DNA of 64,000 nucleotides from contig OY288243.1 in assembly GCA_958450325.1 (NCBI GenBank), forward strand, positions 25,202,844 to 25,266,843, in the 5' to 3' direction. The notes under the pieces are model-generated. The model was not told where the DNA came from and ran no database searches. It was given only the letters and a program-made list of their open reading frames with translations. Positions 34,272 through 46,506 of the stretch are shown here, piece after piece. The stretch is from Agrostemma githago (lineage: Eukaryota; Streptophyta; Magnoliopsida; Caryophyllales; Caryophyllaceae). The position numbers and the translations under genes were made by a program. Within the stretch, counting starts at the first letter, position 1. The number at the start of each line of letters is the position of its first letter.

Positions 34272-34479
34272 CACGCCACTTCGAAAAATCTGACTCGGAG
34301 TCAAAGACTACACAAAATCAACTACAAAGAGATTAAGCAACCTCGTAGAGATAAAATTCTATCTCTAAAAGAGACCTCCACCCGTCTAGACCCACTCGAT
34401 CGGGTAGACCGGCCCAGTCGATCGAGTAGGCTCATAAAACCTACGGGAGCCGGTTTCAGACCGGGCACTCGATCGAGTG
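34272..34479 (+). repeat. LTR fragment G (C/D-like family)
   Basis: It matches about positions 290-500 of the C LTR (near 21390-21596), including the palindrome cluster. D is inserted at its left edge and H at its right edge, so it is the oldest piece of this nest. Confidence 0.7.
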
Positions 34480-35465
34480 TGTAGACACCCAGATTTGGAC
34501 CTGGTGGCTGCAGAAGTGCCCAACAAACCTCCGATGATGATAAGACTGCAACGCGACGCGGGTTCGCGATGTTGTAGGTAGTTTTTCTATAGAACAGATC
34601 AAATAATTACTCAGAAAAATTAAAACTAACATGATGGCAGCCTTAGTCGTGTCGTTACGGTCACATAGACACTAAATAGAGTCAATTCCGACACCGGGAC
34701 CCCGAGTCGGTCCCGAAACTCGAACCGAGTCAGCACCGTGCCAAGCGAACCTCGGGACGCACACCCGAGGCCCACTAAACCCAAGGCGCTAGGTCAAGCT
34801 GCGTGAATCCTTAGGCTCCAAGCTAAGTATAACACTCCTCCCTCTCGGTTTTGGAAAGTATCAAAATCGTATCTTCAAAATCCCGACCGCCCCACCTCAC
34901 GCGTCTTAGTCTCCCCGCGCCTTAGCCCAGGCGCCTGGGACTTGGTGCGCCCCAACTCAAGCGTCCATATGGGCGACGAGGGCCGAAAACACCTATAAAT
35001 ACCCCCTTCGCCTCATTCATACGACACATTCTCATCTTCTCTTCTCCCTCTACTCTCTCGCTAAGGACTCGTACTCCGACACCCGAGGCAAACGATCCAC
35101 TCGATCTTAGTTCCGATAAAAGCGACATCGACGCTACTCCTCACCTTCGAGCACCCCACTCGATACCGAGGTGCCTGTGTTCGACTAGCTCAAGTCTAGT
35201 AGCGAAGCTCTTTCGGATTAGCCGCAGAATCGGTCCATAGTAACGGAGCTCTACCGGAGTAGCCGCAGGAAGAGTCAACGGTAGCGGAGCTCTGCCAAAA
35301 TCACTAGGAGGATCCGCCTTTGAAGTCGAATCGTCAACAGGTTTTCATCTAAACAAAACTTTCTATATTTGCACTTTCTTTTATTATGCACTACGATAAC
35401 ATTAGATGTGGACACTAGGTCCACAAACATCTACTTAAACAGCACGTAACGTCCCAACTTCAATC
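34480..35465 (+). repeat. LTR fragment H (J/K family)
   Basis: It starts TGTAGACACCCAGATTTGG and matches the first kilobase of the K LTR (59193-60190). It stops at the start of the I LTR, so I most likely inserted into it; CAATC at 35461-35465 would be the left TSD of I. The TATA box TATAAATA is at 34994-35001. Confidence 0.75.
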
Positions 35466-37791
35466 TGTAGACACCCGCATTTTGTCTGCTAGTGTCTATG
35501 GCAGTTCCCGATAAAACACCCGATGATGATCGGACGTAAACATTACTTAATACGCTCGAATACGGAGTCGGAATCAATAATATCTGACGTGGGCATTTAG
35601 CTGAGTACAAATCTCTCAAAACCGACCTCAAATCCAGGCCCAGCGGGTCGTTTCTAGTAAAATGAGTCTAATTAGGGCCAAAACCAACACCAGAAAATAA
35701 AGCCGCCTTTTAGCGACCAAGTCAAACCCGCTCAAAGACGATTCCGACACCAAAAGTCAGTCGGGTGAGCTTCTAGAAGATTGCGCTCAATCACCTTTTT
35801 TCAAAAATTCAAAAAAGTCAACTCCTTCCTAAAATGGCTCACTCGCTTGATCCACTCGATCGAGTGGATTAACCTCACTCGATCAAGTGGAGCTACAACA
35901 AGCCCAACAGACCCCTTTTTCAGGGCACTCGATCGAGTGCGCTAGGGCCACTTGATTGTGTGACCCTAGGTCGAGGGGTATACTATATAAATACCCCCAC
36001 AAACCCTTCACATTTTTCAGATTTTGGCTTCATGCAAAAACCCTACATTTTCGATCCTAATCCCTCCATCCTCACTACACTACAACCCTAAACAACCCTA
36101 AGAAAAATCCGAGTCCTTTATCTCTCGAAAAACCGATAAACCATCTCAATACATACACACACCATAACTCTATTTACATCCTCGATACTCCCGCGCTCCC
36201 GTCGCTATTACGAGTCCATTTCAGAGGCCATTTTAAGCATGTAGGTTGAGGATGTCATCAACCCGTTTTCTCTCTTTTCTCTTCCTCTCTATCTCGATAT
36301 ATATATATACATACACTATATATTATTATTATTATTAGCGTACTAATTCTAACACTAACATTTTTATCATTATCGCATTTTAATTTCGTTCTTTTTATCG
36401 TCAATTTAATACCGCATATATATACATAGTAGTAAAATTTTGGGTCGAACTCGTTTGACTACGACAACCGCTCCAAGTCCGTTTAATCGCTTTACGAGTC
36501 GCGACGGAGGTGGCACCCTTTCGAGGAGCGCCGCCCCAAGCACTCAAGGGCGTAACGCGATCGTGGTCGTTCGTAGTTGAACGCGTCCGATTCCATTTCC
36601 GAGATTAGTACGGAACCCGTTGACGCGAAAATCGACACCACATAATCCGTAAGGATTAGTATCGATGTCGTGACGCGGAGGGAGACAATTTTGTCACTAA
36701 TCAAATTTTTTCGATCCTATAAAACATTTTTTATAAAATCCCGACGCCGGTCTAGTAACTATAAAAATGTTACGGGTATCGAAAACCGAGCTGAATATAA
36801 ATCATGCCATACTTATATTCGACTCAGTTGAAAATCGTTTTTAAACAAATCACCAATTTCGAATTACCACCTTTTCGAAATGAGCAACAGCTCGTACAGG
36901 GGGCACTCGATCGAGTAGCTTCCCAAAAAACAGGAAGAGTGCCTCTTAGAAGGGCACTCGATCGAGTCTCTGCCATGACTCGATCGAGTGGACTTTCTTG
37001 TTCAAAAAACCGAGAGCTTCAAAGCATCATCCGAGCCTCGTCTTTTTTTACGACTTTAGTCGTCGCGTGTAAAGGCGATCATGCGTCCCTTTTTTTCTAA
37101 AACCATGCATCGTCTCAGTTTAGTCATTTAATTTAATTACATATCCATTATTATTGCTTATTATTTTTGCTCGTTTTTTGTCCGTGTTGTATTTCCACCC
37201 GTGTATGTTGTATCTATTTACGAGTTTTATTTATTTTCGATGTTTATCGTTTTATAAATGAACCTCGCATGCTAAATGATTTGACTCAAGTTTTGATGCA
37301 TTAAAATGACGTAGCTCACATATAATTTGCATGTTTGTCAGAAAACGTTGTTTGCATAACATTTAGTCATTTTACTAATGCTCGTGCACGAACGATATCT
37401 TAGTAGAGGCCGCTAAAGAGCGGGCGGGGTTGGGTGTCCTTTGTGGGCTTCCCAACATGTACCCTCACCCTTTACTCAGAACCATGGTTTACGGATGTAC
37501 GAAACCATTGGCGCACGAGAGTCATTCGATGCACTATATCTGATAACTCGACATCGGTATCGTAATGCAAAGGGACGAACTCACAAGCTCTAGCACCAAA
37601 AGCGAAACGTGTTTTGTACACGAAACGCCTAAGTGTAGAGTGAGTTCGAACGGGTCCGAATTCCCATAAAATTCGGTGGCGACTCCAACTTCGATTTAAA
37701 TTTCGACCTGAGATCAATCTTACCACGAGATTCATTCACCTACCCAAACCCGCGCGTGGTCGCGTCGGGATGGACCTACGTCATGTCCACA
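35466..37791 (+). repeat. I 5' LTR
   Basis: It is 2,326 bp, from TGTAGACACCCGC to CATGTCCACA. Palindromes ACTCGATCGAGT lie at 35854-35865, 35927-35938, 36905-36916, 36956-36967 and 36978-36989. The GC-rich block is at 37395-37512. Confidence 0.85.
35984..35993 (+). promoter_or_regulatory. TATA box of I 5' LTR
   Basis: TATATAAATA lies about 50 bases after the nearest palindrome. Confidence 0.65.
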
Positions 37792-37794
37792 ATT

Positions 37795-37812
37795 TTGCGA
37801 CTCCACTGGGGA
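37795..37812 (+). other. Primer binding site of I
   Basis: TTGCGACTCCACTGGGGA, three bases after the LTR end, has two mismatches from the PBS of K and D. Confidence 0.75.
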
Positions 37813-38988
37813 TACCTGATGTACCAGTAGTCATCGGGGTTCCTAGGGTGAGACTCGAAAAGAAATTGTTAAATTAATAGTGTACGCGCATTAGTTTAAT
37901 GATTCATGCATAACCCATTTTTTCCCGGGTTGGTTACTTGGGACCGATGTCCCACTATACCGCGGTGCATTCCTAAATGGGTGTGCTAAAGACTTCTACG
38001 GCCGAACTCGTATGGGTTTCGCGGCATATCCTAAGACCAACTCGGTTTAGGGAGTCCTTTTCTGATTTACGAGAAAGCCGTCGTTGTTGGTATGGACCCG
38101 ATTTTGACCGACTGAGACTTAGTGTAAAGCATACATAGCGTCGTTATAATGCTTGTGTGACTACGTGCTACTTGGTTTCCGTGTCATTTTTCAAAAACCG
38201 TCATTTCAAAAATGCATCTTTTAAAAATATTTCAAGTTTCAAAAATTCGGGATGCCTCCAAAATTTGGACTTCAAATTTAACTCAAAATAGCCTTTTTTT
38301 TTAGCCGACGTGCCGCCCGTTTCAAAATTCGAATTTTCGATACACCATTCGACTTTTCGAAATCCCATTTCGATTTTCAAATCCTCGAGATCCCGTTCTC
38401 GATTTTCAAATTTACGAAAATTTATTTTAGATTTTCAAAATTTTCAAAATTCCAAGCATTCAACTTTTCAAGAACCCGGTCTTATTGCCCACTACCAATT
38501 TCGGGACCATTTTCTCAATTTTCAAAATTCAATCCTTTTCAAAATACCTTCCTTATTATAAAACCTACCGTTATCCGTGTGTCGGGTCTCTTCATAGTAT
38601 GTCAAAGGTTTGTAGCGTCGAAACTCCGTCAATCTTACATCACGGGTTTCCTCATTTTCCCGAGTCCGCCTTGTCCTAAAGTCATGACCAACCCGCGTAG
38701 GGCATACCCCTACAACGGAAGGTTCGTCTGAACACTCGAGTCAAAAGTCTGGGGAAAAATCTCACGTGGACCTTCCTTCGAACGTGACTTGGCCCACATA
38801 GCCTAATCCTAAGGAAGTCATGCCACCCATGAGTCACCCGTCTAGGTGTCTTCCTTGAGTCTTTTCTTTTTCAGTTGGTCTTTTTCCTCGCTCGGGATGT
38901 GCTATTCTGATTCCGAGATCTGGGCTCGGTTGCTGATTACGCGGTATTTTTACAGACAGGCCACCGTTAACCAGACACAGAAACAAGA
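37813..38988 (+). other. I leader, untranslated
   Basis: It is homologous to the C leader, with the same TTTTCAAA-rich repeats at 38300-38480. It ends with GATTACGCGGTATTTTTACAG (through 38956), the conserved acceptor-like element. Confidence 0.65.
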
Positions 38989-39480
38989 TGGAGGCATCTT
39001 TGAACAATCTGAAGGCCTCCGTGGACGCCATGATCGTCAAATAGACCAATATCGAGACCGAACTAACAGCAATGAGGGCTGACCAGGCGGCCGTCGTCGC
39101 CTGTCTGGTAGTGGTGGAGCAAGGGACTCCTAATGCCGAGGCCACCAGGCCTATAGCTGTCCTAATTAGCGCGGTGCGCCGACTAGAAGAACAAGTCCAC
39201 TTAGCTGGGAATAACAACATGCATCGGGAAAATAGCCGTGAGTACTCCCCGGTGAATAACAAGCTACCCCCAAACCTGAATCTCACGGGCTTGCCAACGT
39301 TTGAGGGAACCGAAGACCCGTTACTACATGTTCGGGCCTTCAAGGAATTCATGGCTATCAAGGGTGTAGATTCTTCGATGTTCAAGAATCTCTTTGCTGC
39401 ATCCCTAGAGAAGCACCCACGGGCCTGGTACTATAGGCTAGACCTGAAAAAGTACCCTACCTGGGATGATGTGGCTAGAT
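38989..39480 (+). pseudogene. gag: I gag, N-terminal and capsid part, broken
   Basis: The start ATG at 38989 is conserved, but a one-base loss just after it and a TAG near 39042 break the N terminus. From 39072 the frame is open with gag cues (VVEQGTPNAEA, FEGTEDPLLHVRAFKEFM, AWYYRLDLKKYPTWDDVA) closely like those of D and C. At 39480 it runs into the truncated LTR of J. The capsid C-terminal half and nucleocapsid are lost. It is the capsid protein of a Tat-like element, no longer functional. Confidence 0.8.
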
Positions 39481-40678
39481 CCGTGTTAGGTGATTTAGCA
39501 TGCGTTTATAAGGTCATAAAGGCAATAAATCATGCGAAAAACTGTAAATGCGAGTGTAAGTAAATCACATTGTGAGGAGTTGCACCCTCGGAGTATACGC
39601 TAAACGGGACTCGATGCATAGATAGTCTTGAGAACGGATCTCGAAATTACTCGGGTCTATTTGGTGTATTTTAGTATTTGTGGTTGAAATTGGGACGTTA
39701 CGTATTTTGGTAGATGCTTGTGGGCCTAGCGCCCATATCTAGAGTTGTCGTAGTGCATAATAATAAAAAGTACAAATATGGAAAGTTTTGTTTAGATGAT
39801 AACCTAGTGAAGATACGACTTTGACAGGCGGATCCTCCTAGCTTGACTAGTTACCCCGGCAAAGTTCCGTTACCGTTTGACATTCCCGCGGCTATTCCGG
39901 CAGAGCTCCATTACTATTTGCTAATTTTGTGGCTAATTCGACAGAATCTGTGTACTAATTTTGGGCTAGTCGATCACAGGCACCTCGGTATCGAGTGGAG
40001 TGCTCGAAGGTGAGGAGTAGCTTCGATGTCGCTTTTATTATCGGAACTACTATCGAGTGGATCGTTTGCCTCGGGTGTCGGAGTGCGAGCCCTTAGCGAG
40101 AGTTTTGAGGGAGAGAAGAAGATTGAATGTTGTGTCGGAATGAGGGCGTGAAGGGGGTATTTGTAGATGTTTTTGGCCCTCGTCGCCCATATGGGCGCCC
40201 GAGCTGGGGCGTGCTAAGACTCAGGCGCCTGGGTCCGAGCGTGGGGAGACCCAGGCGCGTCAAGTGGGGCGGTTGGAGTTTTGAGGATACAATTTTGATA
40301 CTTTCCAAAACCGAGAGGGAGTAGCGTGTACGTTACTTGGGGATGAAGTTTAGCCCAGGTTTGACCTAGCGCCGTGGGTGTAGTGGGCCTCGGGTGTTCA
40401 TCCCGAGGTTCGCTTTGCACGGTGTTGACTCGGTTCGTGTTTCGGGACCGACTGGGGTCTTGGTGTCAGAATTGACTCTAATTATTGTCTATGTGACCGT
40501 AACGACACGACTAAGGCTGCCATCATGTTAGTTTTTAATTTTTCCGAGTAATTATTTGAGCCGTCCTATAGGAAAACTACCTATAACATCGCGAACCTGT
40601 GTTGCGTTGCAGTCCTATCGTCATCGGGTGTTTGTTGGGCACTTTTGCAGCCACCAGGTCCAAATTTGGGTGTTTACA
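39481..40678 (-). repeat. J 3' LTR, outer end deleted
   Basis: It matches 53981-55183 and starts TGTAAACACCC on the minus strand (at 40678). The last 970 or so bases of the LTR are missing. Its TATA position (about 40160) has decayed to TACAAATA. Confidence 0.8.
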
Positions 40679-40692
40679 GAAGCCCCCACTTT
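40679..40692 (-). other. Purine tract (PPT) of J
   Basis: The minus strand reads AAAGTGGGGGCTTC directly before the LTR start. The conserved 3' block precedes it (to about 40825). Confidence 0.7.
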
Positions 40693-41132
40693 GACTGAGG
40701 CTTGGACAAGGCGAAAGTCAAAGTATAGCCACCCAGGCCAATCGAGGATTACGACCTGGTCGCTGTCCTGTCGGGTCGTTTCAAGTTCGTTGGACTACGT
40801 GGTGAGGCTCGCCAGCCAAGGCTTAGAATTCATACCTGGCGTCTTTGCTTGTGGTTGATCGCTTGGGGCCCGGGCCGTTGCTTGACATCTTTTTCTTGAT
40901 TCTTTGTGCGCGCGAGATTTGTCTTCTTCGGTTTATTTAGAGGTTTTGTTTAATATTAAGTGTTTTTTGTGCGCTAGCAACGCATTAAGTTGGCCTTTAT
41001 TTGTACGAGTATATTTTGGGCTACTTGTGAACCCTTGATGACACAAAACGTTCGAGGGCGTCAGTGTCCGCTCGAGCAATTATCTTTGGGATGCTTATGA
41101 CCCCTAGGACAAGATAAATTGATATAAAACTA

Positions 41133-41353
41133 TTCGAGGGCGTCAGTCTCCACTCGAATTAAAGTTGCTGTGGAGGTATAAGACTTCTTCGAGGGCGTTA
41201 GTCTCCTCTCGAATAAAAATTGTTGTGGAGGTATAAGACTCCTTCGAGGGCGTTAGTCTCCTCTCGAATTAAAATTGTTGTGAAGGTATCAGACTCCTTC
41301 GAGGGCATTAGTCTCCTCTCGAATAAAAATTGTTGTGGAGGTATAAGACTCCA
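41133..41353 (+). repeat. 55-bp tandem repeat, four copies
   Basis: TTCGAGGGCGTTAGTCTCC recurs at 41133, 41188, 41243 and 41298, a strict 55-bp spacing. A diverged fifth copy lies near 41049. Confidence 0.85.
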
Positions 41354-41393
41354 ATGCCTCTCGGATAACCAAGACCAGCTAGGCAAAAATTGT

Positions 41394-41735
41394 TGTGCCT
41401 CCGAGATATCTCTAACCCTCGGGCAAAATTGCTGTGCCTCCGGGATATCTTTGACCCTCGGGCAAAATTGTTGTTGCTGTGCCTCCGGGATAACTCTGAC
41501 CCTCGGGCAAAAATGTTGTGCCTCCGGGATGTCTCTGACCCTTGGGCAAAATTGTTGTTGTTGTGCCTCCAGGATAACTCTGACCCTCGGGCAAAAATGT
41601 TGTTGTTGTGCCTCTGGGATAACTCTGACCCTCGGGCAAAATGTTGTTGCTGTGCCTCCGGGATAACTCTGACCCTCGGGCAAAAATGTTGTTGCTGTGC
41701 CTCCAGGATAACTCTGACCCTCGGGCAAAAATGCT
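41394..41735 (+). repeat. Tandem repeat of 40-47 bp, eight copies
   Basis: The unit contains GTGCCTCCGGGATAACTCTG and ACCCTCGGGCAAAA, separated by variable (TTG)n. The long frames on both strands here are a by-product of the repeat. Confidence 0.85.
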
Positions 41736-42311
41736 GTCTGTCTACTCGTTTTAGTTAAATGCTTGTTTTGTGAGTTTGTTTTAGTTAATTTTGTTTGGGT
41801 TTGTTATTGCCCTTGTTTTGGTTTGTTTATGCACTTGAGATTCGTTTAGAGTCTATTTAGATTAGTTTGGTTTAGATTTGCTTTGTTACGCGTCCGGGTG
41901 TAGCGTTTAGGTTAAGTGTGTCTTTTATGCTTGTTTTATTGTCGAGAGTGTATTATCGATGTTGATTAGTAGTTATCCCATTATTGTTATTTCGTTTTGT
42001 AATAGTAGGTGCATGTTTAATATTTATTGACCTTGAATTGCGTTGTTTTGCTTTGTTTTAGTCTGGGCTGGGCCGTTCATGCGCGCATCCTTCAACGCTC
42101 CAACACTGAGGCTCCCAGCCCCCAGCGTGCTAGAACCCGAGCGCGTCGGCTGGGGCGGTTGGAGTTTCGCGGTCCGGGTCTGTTTAAGTAAACGAAGATT
42201 GGGGCGATCGTTTTATTTCACCAAAATCGAAAGTGTAGCCTCTTTCGCCTCAAGATCGATCTTTCGACCTTTGCTCACAAAACTTCTCTCGATTTCCGTT
42301 ATTTTACGACG

Positions 42312-45300
42312 ATGTCGACTCCGGGTTAGTGTTCTTTACTTCTTTAATGTTGGTTTTGCTTGATTAGATTGATTATGAGTTGGTTTGTTGGAAACCCTAG
42401 AAAATCGATTTGGGTGTTTTTTATTCTCTAAGTTTCGATTGTTTGTGCTTGATTTTATCATAAAATTGGGGTCGATTATAGCTTGTTGAAGTGTTTATAA
42501 ACTCGATAAGTATGTTCGAGGTGTGACAATGGCTTGCCATGGGAAATATGTTTGGAATGCTAGGGTTAGGGACCGTCTCCCGATTATTCCTGTGATTATC
42601 TTACGTACTTTTGCTCAAATAGTGTTTATGAGGATGTGGGTAGCTCTCTTGTTGATTCTTATGGGCTAATATGATCTTTAGGACCTTCCGTGAGCTTTTG
42701 TGTGTCTTAAGACGGAACAAAAGGTGCCGAAACGATGCCGGATTTTTCCGAAACCACTTCCATTGTGACCGGGATCGAAAATGTGTGCTAGAGGCTTTCC
42801 TGGAATTTTGATATTCTTATCCGAAATTTCGAGCCTATTTTGACCTGTTTAAGCTGATTTAGCTTGACTTGAGCTATGTTTTGTTGTGTTTTTTGTTTTG
42901 GGTTTGTTTTACAGCTAGAGGTGACACCGAGCGTGCCGAGGGAACTTCTTCGATTGGCGCTAGTAAGGAGTTCGTCGGGACAAGTTCACACTCCTCTTGG
43001 GATTCATAGAAGACATAGGAGTGTCTCGAATCAGCGACGCGAACCTGAGACTATTAACGAGGTCGAGTTCAATAGAGTGAAGAGGCGCAGGCTTCCGGAG
43101 ACGGTGGCTAGGAGGGCTCATGTTCCAGTTCGGGTACTGGAGAACGAGGAGATTGTTTACGAGGATCCCGAGTGGGCTCGGGATTTGGACGGTCATCAGC
43201 TGATGTTTCATCTTGACCGCCATATTTCTATCCGCATTGTGCGGGGCCTGGTGAGTGTCCTATTCGTGCTCGTTGGTTATAACTCAGTGTTTTGCTATTT
43301 ACTGCTCGGGTTAGGCTAGGTTTGTTTTCTTTAACCTTGCATTGTTTCGGTTTGCAGTCCCCAGGCCCAATGAGGACTTTCACGGGATTTAATACATGCC
43401 TTGATGTCTACCATCTGAAGCTGACCCCCACGGTAAAAGGGATTATCGAGAGGACCGCCCTAGGTCTCGTAGTTGGGCAATGGGCTAGGTTGGTGGGTTG
43501 CCAGACTAAATGCAACCTTATGGTGATTAGGGCGATGATTTATCGCTTTCATGATACTACCTCGACCTTTCACATGGCTTTTCGGGAGGTCGGTATGACC
43601 CTAGAGGACTTTGGGATGATTAGCGATATGCCTTGGGGTCCGGATAGGATTAGGTGGGCCGCCGAGAGTCCTAGTCTAGATAGTGATGAGGTGCGGGGCC
43701 TTATCAGGGATTGTTTGCCGCGTGAGGCATATAGTACGCCTCATGCTATAGTGAGTTCTTACATCCGACCATTTCGAGCGAGTGGTGGTGTTAGAGGGTC
43801 GAAAACCCAACACGCCGGGGTAGGATGCCCGGTTGTGGTTGTCTACTTTCTAGGGTCGACCCACTTCTCGGACAAGGGCGAGAGGTTCAGTACTAGGATT
43901 TTGCCTTTCCTGGCTGAGTTGACTCAGCTGGGACGTTACGATTGGGTGACCGCGGCTTTCGCGGAGATGACTCGCTACCTGCAAGTCATGGTGAGGCCGC
44001 TGGTGATAGGGTCGGCCTCAACTGTGCCTATCGTGGGTCCAGGCCTTATACTGGAGGTTAGTTACTATCTGTCTCTTTTGTATTTGATGTTTTACTTAGT
44101 TTCAGCTTGATTTTGCTAAAGTCTACTTTGGAATCCTACAGGCTTGGATTTATTCTTATTTCCCGTGTTTGGCGCCCATGACAGTACGGGTGCCCCCGAA
44201 GAGGTTCCCGGCGGGGATTGAGTGGAGGCTGGCTCATCCTAAGAGCACAATCAGCCATTACCCGGTGGAGAATGCGTTAGTTAACGAGCTACGCATTGAA
44301 GATGTAAGTTTTCCTTCTATAGTCAGTAGGTGCTTTTACTTTCTTAGTAGGTGTAAATTTTTATATAGCCCCAAGTTTTGGGATTCATTAAGATGTTGGC
44401 TTTGTTTTTGTAGTCTTTGGCCCGCCCTTGGGCCGATTATGAGGGCGTGCTGGAGTACGTAACTGCGGAGCTGAGGCCGCAGAGCTATAAGAGGATGCTT
44501 CTCCCTGCGTTGATTCGTCCAGTTTGGTATCTGGGCGACCGGTTGGTGCGTCAGTGCCTATATGACGATTTCAGGGTGCCGGTTGATCCTCCCCAGACCA
44601 TGTTCAGACCGCCGACCGCTGCAGAGGTCCTCGAGGATAGGGACGGAGAGGGAGGCGATACACTCTTGGTGCCTGGTGCCTCCTACCTGTCTCACGTCAC
44701 CCGGCGGTTGGCTTGGTACCGCCTTGTGGTAAAGTTTTAATCTTGGTTCTAAGACTTGTGTTACGGTTTATTGTTTATTTGCCCTCTGACCGACCAATCT
44801 GTTGTTTCCTCAGCTGGCCGATCCGGCTGATGAGATCCAGCCCCCAGATTTTCCCCTGACACTACTTAGGGTTGACGCGGCTGGGATTCCTTTCACTGAG
44901 CCCCTCCCCCCGTGTTTTGCTAAGGAGATGGATGCCGGGATAGAGTGGCGTGACCGGTTGTACCGGGTGAGTCTTGCTTTTATTGTCCTTTGCTTGGGCT
45001 CTAAGGATTAGGGTCGGTCTGCCTAGCCTATATGATTTTACTTTTCAGGTTTCGTCGGTTGTCATCAGCGGTTGTGGCAGGCTGCCAACTGCTTCCGGGC
45101 ATATGCCTCGAGGGTCTCCCGTGACACTTCGGGGACTCGATCGGTGAGTTTACGTGACTAAGGTGGCTTTCTAGGCTGTTTGTGTACTTTCCTAATGCGT
45201 AAGTGTATTTGCAGGATGTTCCGGATATGGTGGGGCAGTTGAAGACTCGGGTGACCGAGCTCGAGGCGAGAGAGGTTGAGGCACAGCGGCTCCGGCAATC

Positions 45301-45589
45301 TCGAGCTGACGAGATCGCCTTCCTGAAGGAGCAGCTGGCTCGGTCCCGGATTGAGACCTCAGCTCAGGGTGACGCCCGGCATCAGGTCGAAAGGGAGGCT
45401 GAGGTCGATGCAGAGGCTACGGGTGCTATGGAGGAGGCTGGAGGGGTTCCCGATACGGCTACCCTAGATATGCTGTCGAGGATGGACGGTAGTGAGTGTC
45501 CCGTTATAGACCTTGAGGACCTAGAGGTAGATGATCATCTTTGTGAGATCGATATTGCCGTCGGCGCGACTTCTTGGGTTCCTTCCTAG
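42312..45589 (+). CDS. Plant mobile domain (PMD, aminotransferase-like) protein, spliced, antisense in J
   Basis: Seven exons are open and join in phase 0: 42915-43250, 43358-44056, 44142-44303, 44414-44728, 44814-44966, 45069-45143 and 45215-45589 (TAG). Each intron starts GT and ends AG. Together they encode 704 residues. Exon 3 carries the PMD pattern: STFHMAFREVGMTLEDFG, then VVVYFLGSTHFSDKGERF, then LGRYDWVTAAFAEM; the exon 4 start AWIYSYFP completes it. The last exon has a coiled coil (TRVTELEAREVEAQ) and an acidic tail. A 13-base exon 1 (42312-42324, MSTP) is likely, but its phase requires a frameshift within exon 2 near 43000; starting at ATG 42876 is the alternative. Host PMD proteins act in nuclear silencing and gene expression. 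The role here is unknown. The domain call rests on remembered family patterns. Confidence 0.75.
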
Positions 45590-46506
45590 CCTCTATTTGT
45601 TAAAGGATTTTTAAATTTTGTATATCTGTTTTAGATTCTTAGTATTTGAATTGGTCGGATTAATCTTGTGTTTTCGTTTGGCGAATTGTTTACCTAGATT
45701 GACGAGTAATCACTTTTGTGTTTGTTCTTTTTGCGATATGAATTGGTTTAGGGTGCGTTAGCGTTGCGTGAGGGGATGAAAACAGCTTCTTTCGAATGTT
45801 TTGAAATACGTTAGTTTGAGCCAGGAATCGGATCAGGTAGTACGTCGATTAAAACGTTTTTGACTCGAGATGTGGAATATCAATGTGCTTTGATTACATG
45901 TGTCAAAAGATTAGCGCGGTTATTTTAGCATTCAAAATGAGACCGAAGTTGAAATTAGGACGACTCTTGAAAAAAAATAGGACCACTTTTTATATACTCA
46001 TAACATTGCCTTATTAGGCTACAGACGTGACTCGACGGTGATCGCTAATAGGCTACGACACGCCTAGGTGGGGTAGCTTATCCCTCCCTTAAAAAAAACG
46101 TCTAAGTCTAGTTCGTCCGACGGGTAGCTTGACGTTTTCGCAGCTCACGCGCGGATATTCTGGTTTTCCGGACGGGTTTTAGAGACTTCGGGAGGTTTTT
46201 CCCGTTGTCCGGGGTTGAGGGTGATAGCTATGGTGATACTGGATGTTTGATTTTCTATCCTTGTGTTGCTCGTGATGTCGCCTGCATGACTACAGACGCT
46301 TGCGCTGAGGCAGCTGGCTTCCGGACCGCCTGGGCTTGGGCGGCCGGAAATTCGGGCGCGTGGCCGTTGCGGTCGGGTCGCCGGGTTATGGAAATTTTCA
46401 TGTTTTCCTAATTCTTACGGGTTTAGGGCTATATATACGGGTTGTGGGTGTTTGTTTTAGACATACCAGGGTATCTATAGGGTCTAGCACGTTTATATTT
46501 AGCGTT
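45590..46506 (+). other. Intergenic region between the two J accessory genes
   Basis: No open frame of note. It would hold the 3' end of the PMD gene and the promoter of the next gene. Confidence 0.5.
46430..46437 (+). promoter_or_regulatory. Candidate TATA box of the J DUF7745-like gene
   Basis: TATATATA in GGGCTATATATACGG, 70 bases before the ATG at 46507. The I homologue also has a TATA box, 97 bases before its ATG. Confidence 0.5.

Larger units (their letters stand above)
40693..42311. other. J 3' region and upstream region of the PMD gene
   Basis: This stretch is non-coding. It contains the two tandem-repeat blocks listed separately and T-rich sequence at 41750-42060. The last 250 bases before the PMD gene are GC-richer, but I see no clear TATA box. 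Confidence 0.55.

Noticed and set aside
38834..39385. Minus-strand frame of 183 codons.
   Set aside because: It is the shadow of the I gag on the plus strand.
41198..41758. Long repetitive frames on both strands (PEGQSYPGG type on minus; Cys/Leu-rich on plus).
   Set aside because: They follow the 40-47-bp tandem repeat, overlap each other on both strands and have no start context or family signal.
42063..42363. Frame of 106 codons before the PMD gene.
   Set aside because: It overlaps the proposed exon 1 in another frame and shows no domain; it is likely upstream or intron sequence.
42312..45589. PMD gene as an ordinary host gene interrupted by elements.
   Set aside because: It lies between the integrase and 3' LTR of J, and I has a homologous antisense gene at the equivalent place for the second gene, so cargo of the element fits better. 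A captured host origin remains likely.
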